Shown here piece by piece: positions 1 through 12,500 of a stretch of 64,000 nucleotides of DNA. The stretch is from Patiria miniata (lineage: Eukaryota > Echinodermata > Asteroidea > Valvatida > Asterinidae). The DNA is taken from assembly GCF_015706575.1 (NCBI RefSeq), contig NW_024037074.1, positions 19,829,334 through 19,893,333 on the forward strand, given 5' to 3'. The position numbers were made by a program, and so were the translations under genes. How positions within the stretch are numbered: the first letter of the stretch is position 1; each line of letters begins with the position of its first letter. The notes under the pieces are model-generated. The model made no database searches, was not told the DNA's origin, and saw nothing but the letters and a program-made list of their open reading frames with translations.

Positions 1-246
1 GCTGTAGACTGCCACAAATGGGAGACCAATCTTGCCTGCAGTACAATAAGCACATGTCTTAGGTTACCAGAAAGTGATGCAGTGGTAAACATTTTAACAC
101 GCACCTGACCCGCTAGATTGCAACACGCATATTGTCCAGCCTGACTACGCCCACTTCTCTCACGACCACGCCCTTCCTCGCCAAGACACACCGCAGCCCA
201 GCCTTACCACACCCTACCCAGTCACGACACGCCCCTTATCACCTAC
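1..246. other. intron of the SDR gene, no exon seen
   Basis: The stretch left of the fourth SDR exon must be intron, because the donor GTAGGT is read at 241-246 on the minus strand. I found no further SDR exon (YSASK-type) here. Confidence 0.5.
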
Positions 247-2923
247 CCGCACCGGATGACACGACACCGATATGACCGTTGCTTTTCTTCAGCATGGGCG
301 TGGCATGTGTGGCCAGTCTGATGTAGGCGTAGAAATTGATGTCCATCGTCTGCATGTGGAAAAGCAGTGTTAAGAGGGTCTGTGAATCTCTGGAAGACAC
401 CAATGTTAACCGATGTTTAACACAAATCACACACAATCTACAATGAACCTTAAAAATGAACAAATGAGTATCAACTTCTTATGCGGTGACCCTACAAACT
501 ATTTTAAAAAAGTGATTTATTTTCTTCTTAACATTCTTCCAGACGCCCCGCCCCCGGATCGGTCCAGAAATCGGGGACCAATGTTGGGTCCTTAAAGATC
601 TAATTGTCGGATAACTTCCCAAAAGGACCAGCCTTTGTCTGCACCACTGACCTTCTTCATGACGGAATCGAACTCCCCTTCCCAGAATTTCGGATAGGTA
701 TTGATGATGTGATTCAGGATAAGATGGTCCAGTCCTCCGAACTTCTTCTGAGCTTCATCAATCAGGGTCTTAGGGGCTTCCTCTTGAGCCATATCCAGAG
801 GGACGTAGAAGGCCTCCTTGGCTCCAAGCTCCTTGCATTTCGCAACGACCTGGAGAAGTTTGACGAGATTGTTCAGTCGATATCGTGCCGAGACGCACAC
901 TTAGGTGACACATATTCAAATATGGAGGTCACTGGACAGAGGACAGTTCAGGTTCGCCGATTGGTGGGTCAGGTACTAATACTATAAATTGATTCATTTA
1001 AGGATGGTAAACTGTAAACCCAAATGGGAACTTTGACCCTAGAGGCCTAAACCACTAAAACCAGCACTACAATCCCGGCAAAAATGGTTGGGACACTTGG
1101 AAATAACGTTAGCCTCCAACGGTCACCAACTCCCCCACTCCCCCGGTCAATGTTGTTCTCTTCAGCGGATGGAGCACACACCGCGCAATGAGAGACAACA
1201 TTGACCGGGGGCTGGGGGGTTGGGGGCCCAGCGCGATTTCGCCAGGATTGTAGATTGATTTAAGAAAAGCCATTAGGCTACATGTACAGTTCCTTGTATG
1301 TTAGCCTGTAAGGACAGGAGGCACATGCGAAAATATATGTTGCATTGTTTTCGAGTTTAAACGAACTAATATAACTGCAAGTCCATTACTTTTAATTAAG
1401 AGGGACTATTTTTCAGGAGGAAATTTTATGTCATTTCCCACATGTTGATCCGACCTGTTTGAGCACTGCTTCTCGCCTGGCGGTGATAAGTATCCGGGCA
1501 CCGAACCTGGCGTAGTGATATGCAATCTCCTCGCCTATGCCGGTACTAGCCCCGGTGATCACGACTCTCTTGTCTTTGATGCTAGCTATGAATTATAATA
1601 AAATACCACAATATGATAAGATAACGTAGGACATGACATGGTACAGGCGCTGCAGGTTATGGACGATATTCGTCCGACTAGAGAGCTTAAAGGAGTGAAC
1701 CGTCAACACTGTCTTTGGAGGGTAAGGGAGTGTGACGTGGAGGCACGAGAAAACGCAAGAGGCGATTGTTCCTTTGACGAAGGTTTTTACGTTGGGGCGT
1801 TTGTTTGTTGGTTTGTGTGTTGGTTTACTGTTTGTTGGGTTTTCTTTTTGTTTGTTTGTTGGGCTGTTTGTTTCTTTGTTTGTTTCTGTTCAGGAATCCA
1901 ACGTCACCTTCGACAGTTCCAAGTGGTAGGGGTTATTCGCAGCGAATTGTTTCTTCTTTTAGAGTCTGTTCAACTTCTTTTTGAAATCAAACATGGTAGC
2001 AAGTTTTATTCCATACAGACAGAAAAGCAGTTGACCCCTTGGACTTTGTATCTCTAAAATAGTCAGGTCCAGTCTATATTTAACGTCCGGGCTGTTTTTA
2101 GATAGGAAAAAAAACCTTCTTCAAACAGTGACGGGAATACAATCATTAACCCTGTACTGGAGGGCAAGCCGTGATAGCAGTCATTCACGCGATGAAAATG
2201 CACGCAAAGATAGTGCAAAGATATGAAAGTCCAAATCCAACATTATTTGTAGTATGGCTGAAATAAGTCCGTTCAAATCAGGGAAATGTTACTTAAAAAA
2301 TAAATCCGTGCACATATTCAAGGCAACATGTCCATTATTTCGAATGTAATCTGTGATGGAACCTAATTTGAGTTTGCTTCATTTCTTTCCAAGTATCCCA
2401 TTCCAGTAAGAATAGTTCGCTTTAACTGAATGTCGGGTTTCCTCTTTTCCATTCCAAAACATGTTGATTTATTGCACTGGAACAGATTTAATATGAGTAT
2501 ACCGAGGTTTACGCATGTCAAGGAGACATTCTATAAATTTAGGGCCCAAAGTGCGACATATTTCCTGTCCCTGTTGCCTCTGGATTTTGTAATTTGCCAT
2601 TCAAGTTTCATTCAGAATGACTTCAAGCAATTGTTCATTTGTTGGGTAGGTAGTTTGCTATTCATAATCACGCTTGGAGGACTACTACATTAATGAGTGC
2701 ATCCTTAATTACACAATCGCACGTGTCAGATGAAACAGGGAGAGGGACAAATTGGGCCCCAGATTTATAAAGTGGCCCGCAATACCGTATTCACCATTTA
2801 TCACGGAGGCCCTGTAAACTATTGTCTTCCGGTTGCACTCCACTTACCTGGATCAAACCGGTCGATGCTCTGATAGACAAAGTAGGCAACTATCCCTATG
2901 ACTGCAAACGTCTTCCAACCCAT
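247..2923 (-). CDS. 11-beta-hydroxysteroid dehydrogenase 1-like SDR (5' part, 3' end off window)
   Basis: This is a membrane-anchored short-chain dehydrogenase/reductase expected to interconvert keto and hydroxy steroids or related carbonyl substrates with NADP(H) at the ER. Four minus-strand exons join in phase: 2848-2923, 1455-1585, 652-849 and 247-349. Exon 1 starts MGWKTFAVIGIVAYFVYQ, a short N-terminal anchor as in HSD11B1. Exon 2 carries the Rossmann motif TGASTGIG and an ITARR cofactor-side segment. Exon 3 has CKELGAKEAFYVPLDM and GGLDHLILNHI. Exon 4 has TMDINFYAYI, PMLKKSNGHIGVVSS, where the serine of VVSS is the expected catalytic Ser. The YxxxK exon lies beyond the left edge. The exon 2 donor (GTCGGA) is weak, but the junction is in phase 0 and conserved with the family. 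It is divergent from the receptor gene at 6600. The family is secure; the exact substrate is not, and an HSD11B1L assignment is equally possible. Confidence 0.87.
1067..1253 (+). mobile_element. 187-bp MITE with CAATCC terminal repeats (copy 1)
   Basis: Both ends read CTACAATCC[C/T]GGC in inverted orientation, with TA at each border, as expected for a Tc1/mariner-like non-autonomous element. Inside are two mutually inverted blocks: GGTCAATGTTGTTCTC pairs with a block reading GAGACAACATTGACC around a GGAGCACACACCGCGCAATG centre, so the whole could fold into a long hairpin. A second copy lies inverted at 62217-62378. It sits in an intron of the SDR gene. Confidence 0.75.
1796..1895. repeat. GTTT-rich simple repeat
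   Basis: About 100 bp of imperfect GTTT/GTTG repeats within the first intron of the SDR gene. The ORFs across it are low-complexity artefacts. Confidence 0.7.
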
Positions 2924-5900
2924 CTTAAGAATGCCTTATTATACCCAATGATGAGACGAAATCACCAAGGCACCTTAGCATGCACGACGCGATAGCGGAG
3001 TAGACAAGCGTGCAGCTTGTTAATAATGGGCCTTTATGGTTATCGAAGTCTATGATCGTCGTTTTAAACTTTCAACTTTGGATCAAAAGTCTAAAGGTTT
3101 TCGAATCGCGGCTACTCAAAGTATGCTGACCTAGTAATGAGATTACCGAATGATTTCAGTCTCCCCCTTTAAATCTAGTGGCTATTTCCAAGTTTCATAA
3201 ATGGCCTTATGTCGGCTGATTTATTGTTTAGCATAAGTTAAAATCATTTGTTTTTGTAATTGGTTTTTTTTGTACTCGCCCAACAATTTTCTCAAGACAG
3301 GACAGAAAGGGACTGCATTTAGCGAGCTCTATCCCGTATTAAAAACCGTCGTATATAAATCAGTAAACTTGCTAATTTGTTTTTCAAGAAAACGAAAAAC
3401 TATTATTTTAAAATTAACGTTGAGAAAATAATTGTTTTGATTTCAAATTGCAAAATTGACAAGGAGGCACGGGTGTAATTTGAATCAAGCCGCTGCAGGC
3501 GTGCGGGCCACAGAGATGAAAAATGACATTAGTCTTCCAGGAAGGTGTTAAAATTAGCATCATGGAAGGGAGGGGTGGGTGGGGTGGGGGTTGAGAGGGT
3601 GTGGCATACATAGAGGACACACCCATTTGATCCTATATTCCTGTCATGTAAAACAGGGTTTTCTTTAACATGTTCTTCGTCATTGTTGCCCCAATGTTGA
3701 AATATGTACCGGTACAGTTGCCGTCAACCTATACAAGACATATAATAGGCCTATACGAACATTATGTTGCCTTTTTGGTTGATTTTCAGGACATACCTCC
3801 CACTTTTGGAGCAGTATTAAAAGGCATACGTATGATCACAACCCCTCCTCGAAGATCAATAAATGACGTCTTCCTGTCAACGTAACCTTGCCACCTACTG
3901 TCAAAAGCGGGCGCTGTCATGGGCTGTTAGGGTTCAGTTTATAAGGTGGGGGGGGGGGGAAGATAGAGGACCTCGTTTTCGGAAGGAGGGACGTCACTGC
4001 ATATCCCCATTCGAATTATTCTGACGCCGTGCTCTCCCAGTCGTCGACCCTCAGTCGTCGAGACAATTCCGCCCTTGAACCCATTGGTGCCTCTGTAAGC
4101 ACCTGCTGATTACCCCTAGGATATCCAATATTGCACAAACACTGCCCTCGAGGCTCGATTGTTGTGGCAAGTGTTAAGGGAGAGACTTAGAGTGTGCAGG
4201 AAGGGAATTTCAACCGATGAGGAGATTGCATTATGGGCCACCTGAGCGCCCTCAAGAACAAAATAAACGGGAATTTCCTGTCAAGTTGAGGGCAGCTTGA
4301 TGAGTGCTTAACCTGTCAATCAGAAGTCTATTTAAGGAACGCAAATCCCAGAGAAAGAATTGAAGGGGTTTGAATTATAATCGTGTAGCATTAGGCCCTT
4401 TGGTAATCCGGCTTAGTATCTGGCTATTACCGTGGACATTGCGCGCCGAGTCATGAACTACAATAAGAAAACAAAAAAGACAAAACAAACCAAATTAATA
4501 AAGCAAAAACATTACTAAATTACGAACGTACGATCCAGAATCACCTTTATACATACAAGTCATGTTTGAACAACGCCCCTTTACTCAAATGGCGTCCAAC
4601 CCCTCCCACCCTTCCCGCTTTTTGAAGGTTCCCCTTAATTCCGCAAATATTGACGAGAATAACAGATCCTGGGTTTGGTAATTTATTTTCGACAATCAAA
4701 ATGGTCAGCAGCCGATGTCAGCTGGGAATGCTTTCACCAACTTTCAATTTTAACACTATTATCAACAGAACAAGACACCTTTTGGCCGGCGTTAACACGG
4801 GCACGTAATTTTTCTGACACAATCTCTCAGACACACAGCCAACTATAGCATCAATCATCCTTGCAATTCTTCCTGGGCTTTATAGGGCTTGGTCTTCAGT
4901 TTCCTGCCGCCCCCTCCTCCTTCCATTTTTAGTTCCAGCACAAACACAGATGACCATCGTCTGCACTTTCAGAACTATCCTGTCTTTCGCGAGCAAACAC
5001 GAAACAACGAAACTGGCCACAGAGCCTTGATGTCATGCTCACAAAAGTCGATTCATAGTTTGGTGAAGATGGGCGTTACAAATGAATACTGAACAGAAAC
5101 ACACAGATCGTCACTGGTTTGGTTTTTTGCCGAGTACAGAAATAACAAGTTCGCACTGTTTGTGTTTACCTAAAATAACGGATCTACCATCGAACCTGAT
5201 ATGAAAGTACCTTCATGACGGATAATTGTCACCCGTTATATTGGATACGAGTCGGCATCTATTCGAAATTGTGACTTTTTATTAATTACGGTCGACAAAA
5301 TAAAACTTTGAAAAGCTAATTGACGTTAAAATATTTTGCAAACGAGAAGGCGCTTCTCTCTCTCTCTGCTTTTTAGTATAGCTGTAACAAACCAAGACTT
5401 ACATGCTCCATTTTTCATCAGGAGACTTCTCTCGGCGGAACCAAATTTCCCCAGAAACCTTCCAAGTAGCCAATGTGAGCTCCCTTGATAAGCCGACTTT
5501 TGTGTATAAGACTTTAAGATGCAGAATTAGGTTGGGTGACTTCTAAGTAACCCTGGGGTGGGTCGTGCGGGAAGTCCCGTGGGATCAAGACTTTAAAAGG
5601 GAGGCTGAGGTTTCCCCTTTCAAATTAGAACTGAAAGTACGTCCCTCTCTTAATGAATGTGGCGTAAGACCCTAAACCCGTACAAATAGGTGTATTCAAA
5701 ATTATGTATTCAAAGGTACGGGTTATCAGCCCACAGTCTCTAAGTTGTTGTTTCCTCGTGTTTATTGTCAAGATTAGTTTTGGAGGGCGGCTGCACCGCA
5801 AGTAATATCTGCGTCTCATTGAGCATTTTCAGATCACTGACAACCCCCCCCCAGCAATTAGTACATGTATAATGCGACTTTCGTACTTCGTGTAGAATTT

Positions 5901-6599
5901 CAATATTGTATTGGAGCTCTATTTTTTGCTTCATTTTTATTTAATTCAGTTAACTTCTACTTTAAAGGTCTTTCTATTTGCTTGCCCTGTGACAGATATA
6001 CAATACGCAAGTTAAATAAAAAACACCGGCCAATCAGCGGAAAGCTTTGAAGGAGTCGTTCCAGAGAAACTGCCTTGATGAGTCCATTTCTTAAGCAGGG
6101 GCGAGCCTCTATAATCCACGGAGGTTAAGACACGTCTGGCCTTCGGATCGTGTGCCTAACCAATTGAGTACATCCCAGTCCCTATACACTTTGGTCGGGT
6201 GATGACGTGACACTCAGCTAAGAGAGACGGTAAGCTCTCTCCGCGATACACACGCAGTAACTGAGGCTTTCCCGCCAAGGGAAGTTGGATATTTTTGTGT
6301 ACAGATTATACCTTGAAGTAGAACTTGCTTATAGTGTACCTCTAGTTACATCTTACGGGAGGAATACCGACTAGAAGGACATCGCACTGAGAATTCCTGC
6401 CATGCAGCAAAGACGTGGAGAGAGTTGAGGTGGATGTCTGTTCTCTCGCCAGAGTTTTTTGAAAGAAAGTGAAACAACTTTTTTTAAGGATATGTTTGCC
6501 TTACTATTTTTGAAATCCCACAGCTGTGTAACACGCAACACCTCTGACACGACTTGATGGTTGCATTCTGTGATTTGGATTCACGATATCAGTGCCAAT
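2924..6599. other. divergent intergenic region between SDR gene and receptor A
   Basis: No coding exon was recognised in this 3.7-kb spacer. It separates two divergently transcribed genes and presumably carries both promoters, but I see no convincing TATA box or other core element. Short G-runs (about 3947) and a CT microsatellite (about 5355) are the only simple repeats noted. Confidence 0.4.
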
Positions 6600-9500
6600 A
6601 TGAATTTCTGGCGATATACTGGACGCTTGGTTCGCTTCTTCTGGATGATAGGTTTTGTTCTGTCTGTTGTTATTGTTGTTTTGGGACGAGGAGTGTCTGC
6701 AGCAAGGCCGAAAGGGAACAACGTCTGCACGCGGGTGAAAAGGTAAGAATCGTATACAACGATGCAGTCTATAAAGTGTAAATGATCTTTTGGCCAATCG
6801 AATGGTCGGGTGTCTGTGAAAGATTAAGGTGAGCAGCACACAACGACCATGAAGCATCCAGGGCGTGATTGATGTATTTTTAGAAAACAAATTGGAAACA
6901 TTTTCCTATCTGTTCCAAAATAGTGTGTGTTTCCGTGTTCACAATCTCCAAGTGAGATTTCTGTTATGAGTTGCACGTGGCTCTACCCACCTTCCGTTAT
7001 TATCAACACTAAAGTTTGTTGCTTAATAAACGAAATGAAGTTTGAGTGGGCTTCAAGCCACACCTTGGTCCGCCAGTAACCACACGATTTTCGCGAGGTT
7101 TTTTTCTCGTTTTGGTAACACTGATACTTGAATTTGAAATTTTCTTGAGGAAATCGAAATTCTTGTTTACTTGTCTAATTGTCGCAAACATACATTCTGT
7201 GTTAAGTTGTCCTTCCAGTCAATATCAATATCGGTAAATATTTTCAACAGTTAAGAGCTCCCAGTCTACATAAAGCAGGATTGACTGGCTGTAACTGCAT
7301 GTGCATGTAACTTGATACAGCTTTGCTTTGACTGTGGGTAATTGATAAGCCGGCTCGGTTCCCACAACCTGCCTGCTTTTTCTGTTCATGGTCTGTTGAC
7401 TGAGTTTGACTAGTCACAGTGCTTGCTTGACGTATAATCTGACTGCTGGTGACTAGCCTGTGTAAAAAGTACAGCAGGGGAAGTGGATGGAAATTGTAAC
7501 TGTCTGTGACTGTTTAAATAGCAGGAGGGTTAAAGGATGCGTGTCTGAGGATCCAGGTCTGGATTTGGCTATTAGCGTGTATCGTGGGTAGTAATCAAAT
7601 TATATTCTAAAAATAGTTTAACGGTGAAAGAAGTCACAGTAAACGGAAAGAAAGTGGCCCGATTTCAAGTTTTGTACCGGAGACAGATAAGCTTCAACCA
7701 ATCTATACATCTCTTTATCTAATTATCATTCCTTAGCTTACGAAGCCGTGTACGGAAATAATGCGGTTCACATTATTTTGACTGATATCTGCCCGTCAAA
7801 TCGAGATGAAATTAAAGGGTCCATGAAATGAGGTTTTCTTATAAGAACATATATATGTGCTCCTTTCTAGTCCTCTTAAAACTATGTATGAGAACTATTT
7901 GACACCCCTTTTTGGTTGATTTTATTTAAAAGTGCAACACGTCTAAGCTAGTTTGGGTACTTAAGTTTTTAAACTGATATATGAAGAACATTTTTGTTTA
8001 TGAAGGCCGACCGTAGTTTTGTCGACTTGATAGGATAATAAACTGAGAACCCAAAAAGTTATGTGGTGTTGACCAAGTCTTCAGGAGTCGGACTTAGAAA
8101 CTCAACTCAATGAACCCATTACTGACTCCCATATATGACTTTCTGGGCTTTCGGGTTTCCCGACCCACCTGTCCTGTCCTGTCCCGTCCATCAGTATAAC
8201 TCGAAGGGTCAAGCACCATAAAGGGGAGGAAACGAAGCGGCACCCTAAGCCTTAATTGACAGCCGAGATCAGCCAAACGAGCCCCGTACCTTTACGAAGA
8301 TGCCAACATGGACTTCGCGGACAGTCCCAACTGTTGAGCTAAGTTTTGTTGGTATTTTTAATACTACAGTAACTTAAATGTCTTAAACTAAACGACTGAA
8401 TTCTTGTGAAGAAAATCAAAATGACACCAAGGGAATTCGAACCCGGGCCCCAACATCGGTGGGCAATGAACCTATGAACTCGGCCATTATGGCTACCCTA
8501 TAGGAGCAGTCTTCAAACCTAGGTGTCTTTTGGATGGATAATTAGTTCCATCATACGTTGGCTCCATGCATGGACGATATAGTCTGCGTTTTTTGAGGAA
8601 TAAGCCGACTGTCTGCGGCGTTAAGCTAGATGGGTCAGTCGATTCAAAGTACGTCAACTAGGCATATGCATGCTCAAAATTCTGCTTTGTATGACTCCTA
8701 AATTCCTAATTAATAAGCTAATTGTTTATGCTATTTTCAATTATATTAGAAAAACAACTCGTCGTTGACACAGATAGAAGGAATGGAAATATTCGTGTGA
8801 TGAAATTTCACATTAAAATGCGACCAAAAATAAGAAAACAGTTTCGACAAACATATGGATATGTTGGTAAAAAAAAAAAATTGTGATGGTTTATCATAAT
8901 TCGACAACCTGCAGTATATGAAAGAAATTCTCGAGGGTTCAATTATTTTGATTTTCTTTTGATTTTTTTTTGGTATTTTGGCTTCCTTTGAGGATGGGTG
9001 CGGTTCTTTTAAGCGGCCTTGAATATTCCTTTTGATTATATAGACCCGACACGAAAGGAAACATTCCACGTTGCGTGGGCCAACTCGGCTGAGGGAGATA
9101 TGAAGGTCTGCCGGTATGCCCCGTCTCGGTTCTATGCAAAACTGCACCTGCTGCTCAACATAATGCGCCATCGTCTTGACATTAAAAAAATTGCTCATCC
9201 CCTGCTATTTTGAGATTTACACCGAATAGTAGGTTTTTTTCTCCATAATTTTCAATTTCTTGAAGTCAAAGGTTTTTCACATTGAACGAAAAAAAAATGA
9301 ATTTATTGTTTTCCGGGAAGATTTAATAACATTTTGTAGGGGGGGGGGAGTCGTTCCTGGGGGGGAGGCAAACCCCGATGACAGTTTGCATATTTTTTAA
9401 GGAATAAAAAACACCAACACCTATTAAAACAATGTTTTTTATCTCAATTTTACGGAAGGGAAAAATGGGCCCACTTTTATTTTAGAAATTACCCCCTCCG

Positions 9501-12500
9501 CAACTAAAACCTAGATACGCAACTGAATAATTCAATCTGGAAATATTTGTAGCCCATTTTTTTATACGGATCATTTTTGTGTTAGAGGCACCTCAAAGCA
9601 ATTTTTTTTTACAATTTTTCTTTTTTTGGGGGGGGGGGGGTTGAAACTGGATCTCATTCGACGCAAGGGGGCGCAAGGGGATGAGTAGCAGCGATTTGAA
9701 AATAGTCGTCTTCACTCCTCTTCTGGTTATATTACTTAAAAAAGAAATAAAAATTGAAACTTGGGAGGGGGGGGGGGGGACTGGCATGGCTCCCATGGGC
9801 AGAAACCCTGGATCTATCTTTGACCACCTCAGGCTACTCCTTTCTCTTCATTCTTATCACAAATCTGGTTCTTCTTCATTGAAGTTGAACATATTAGAAA
9901 ATAATTATGAACTAATCTGTGGTCGATCTGATACTACTTATAAATTCTTTAGATACATGTTTTGACACCTGTGGGTCACATAAATGCTACCTGGTAGGTC
10001 AGGCTTCCTAGCTTCTAATGAATGACACATTTTAACTCCCCTGGCGTTTTGTCGAATTCTCAGGGGAAAAATCGGGGTTTATGGTATGATCAAATGATTT
10101 ATTGTTTCTATTTTTACACCTTTTCAGGTTTCTCTTTGTCTAATTCTTTTTTTAATCGGTGATACATTGACTTGATAATCCGTAAACGCACGCTAAAAAC
10201 TTCGTACAGGATACATAAAATACGAAAAATTAAGAATGTATTTCATATATCCAAGGACGTCGTGACAAATCGTTCGTGTTTGTGGCTTAATCACAATTAG
10301 GGATTAAATCAAGGGCGGTTCATACCTCACGCGAATTCGAAATTGACGCAGTGACGAAAAGAAATTGGCGTTCACTTTCGAGTCGAGTATTCAATTCAAT
10401 TCAATTCAAAATACTTTATTTATCCTTAAAAAGGCAATTAAATATGGTTGGACAGCTCATTAAAGAGTTAGTGAATTACAAGTCGAGTAAATATAAATAC
10501 ATAAAACTTACATCAATCACAAACAACATGTCTTGAACCGGCCTTTGAAGGGTGGTCGAAGAATTGGTTCAGTTTGCAATAACAGTGACGAAGCACCCAT
10601 TCTATCATCATTATTATTAATATTTATTCGGCCAAATCACAAGATACAACAAGCAATCCACAAAAGTAAACAAAACCAAACAAAAACAATCCAATCCAAG
10701 CTGGCCAGGATTGACAAATGTATAATAAAACACTGTGACTCGAAAGCCTGTCAATCCTAACTTGGATGGTACATGTAACATACAAAAATATATTTAAAAA
10801 TAGTTCAATGAAAAATAAAACCGCCTTAAAAATAAAACGATCCCAAATCTAACAGATACAAAGAAGAACATCCACAATTGGTACCAATAAAAACGGCTTC
10901 TCATTTCGTTCACTGTGTTTATGGCCTATTACTGACGGAACCTTTTCTTAACCATCACCTCCAGACTAACACCCACTGGGAACCTCAGGTGTATTCAGCT
11001 ACCGGGGACAGGTGCTCTATCACCCCAGTTTCTTGTCTTGACACGTGCGACCCCCGGGAGCGAGCAGGCAGCGCAGAAGCACTGAGTCACTCTAAATCTG
11101 GCAAGGCCAAAACCCCTTAAAAACAAGTTTAGAACTTAGAAGTGAGTCCTATACATGTTTACTGCGCGCCAAAACACATAGGATGGTTATGATTTAAAAT
11201 AAAAGGTGTTTTCATTTTCAGGGAAAACCTGCAGTTTCTCAAGTCAAATTGTGTAGCCGTCAATCACACTGATTCTGAGGTGTGACCATGCCTTCTCAAT
11301 TACCCGGAGTGACTATATACACCTAGGTCATCTCAAACCGTCGGTTTTGTTATTGGACTGAGTGAGTGGTTACAAAATCGATTCTCAGTAGTTGACCCAG
11401 ACTTAAAACTGTGTTGCAGACAACGGGAAATCACCCCCCTTGGATTCGATTACCAGACTAGACTGTAAAAAAATAAGCTCTATTTGTCCATTACGAACCA
11501 CTAATCGGACTCATTGCGTATTTGGCTAGACGAATTTCAAATGAGCATTGGAAACAAGGGTCTTAGTGCTAAGCCATTGTATGAAGTGAGGACCTTTTCT
11601 TTTTTTAATCCTCTCAACAAAAGACAGCACTGGAGCCCTCAGCTTCACTGCCAATTGGGATCATGGATGGAAAAATAACATAAGTTGACCATCGACTTGG
11701 AATTCTCTCAATTTTCGGAAACGTCAGTAGCGGATCTAAAGGGGGGTCGCACCCTCCCCTCCCCAGCCCCAGACTAATGTTATGAAACAAGTAAATTGGG
11801 GCCAAAATAATAAATGTAATGCCAAAGTTCCTAATTGTACTCTCAAATTGCCTTAGAATGCATGAGAAAGCAGCGTAGATTTCAAAATTGTTGCGGGCAA
11901 ACCCCGGACCCCGCAAGGCGTGCCTTCGGCAAGCTTTCATTCAAACACCGCCACATTCATATCAAACACCCACCCCCAGTTTCCTGAAAGCTAGATCCGC
12001 CCCTGAACGTTCCGCCCTCGCTTCGGGTGGCTGTTGGTTGAGATATCCCTAATGAGACTGTTCGTTGAAACTCTGTAAAATATAACGACGTTTATGAATA
12101 ATTAATAGTCTTCCGTTTTGCAATTATATTTTGCCATGAAATATGATTTTTTTTTGAAATTTAAAGGGAAGATACATGTTCAACATTTGCAAACATCAAA
12201 AAACGAAATGATCAAGTTATCATGAAATACCTATAGCTGGATTGGTAGGGAATGACAGTCTAAAGCATCCTGTAATGGCTCCTGGTGTGCTGACAAAATT
12301 TTTTTTATTTTGATATCATCAGTGGGCTTAGCTAAGGTGGACTGGCTTAAACCGTTCTGATCTTCTGTATTTCCTGCCCCGTCTGGAGGAAATCAGTTGC
12401 AATAAAGCGAAGGGTCCATTTGTCTGCGTTGTAGTCTGTAATTCTTTATTGTTCTGTGTTTTTAAAATGACGATGAGGTTATCGTCTAACCCTCTGTCTG

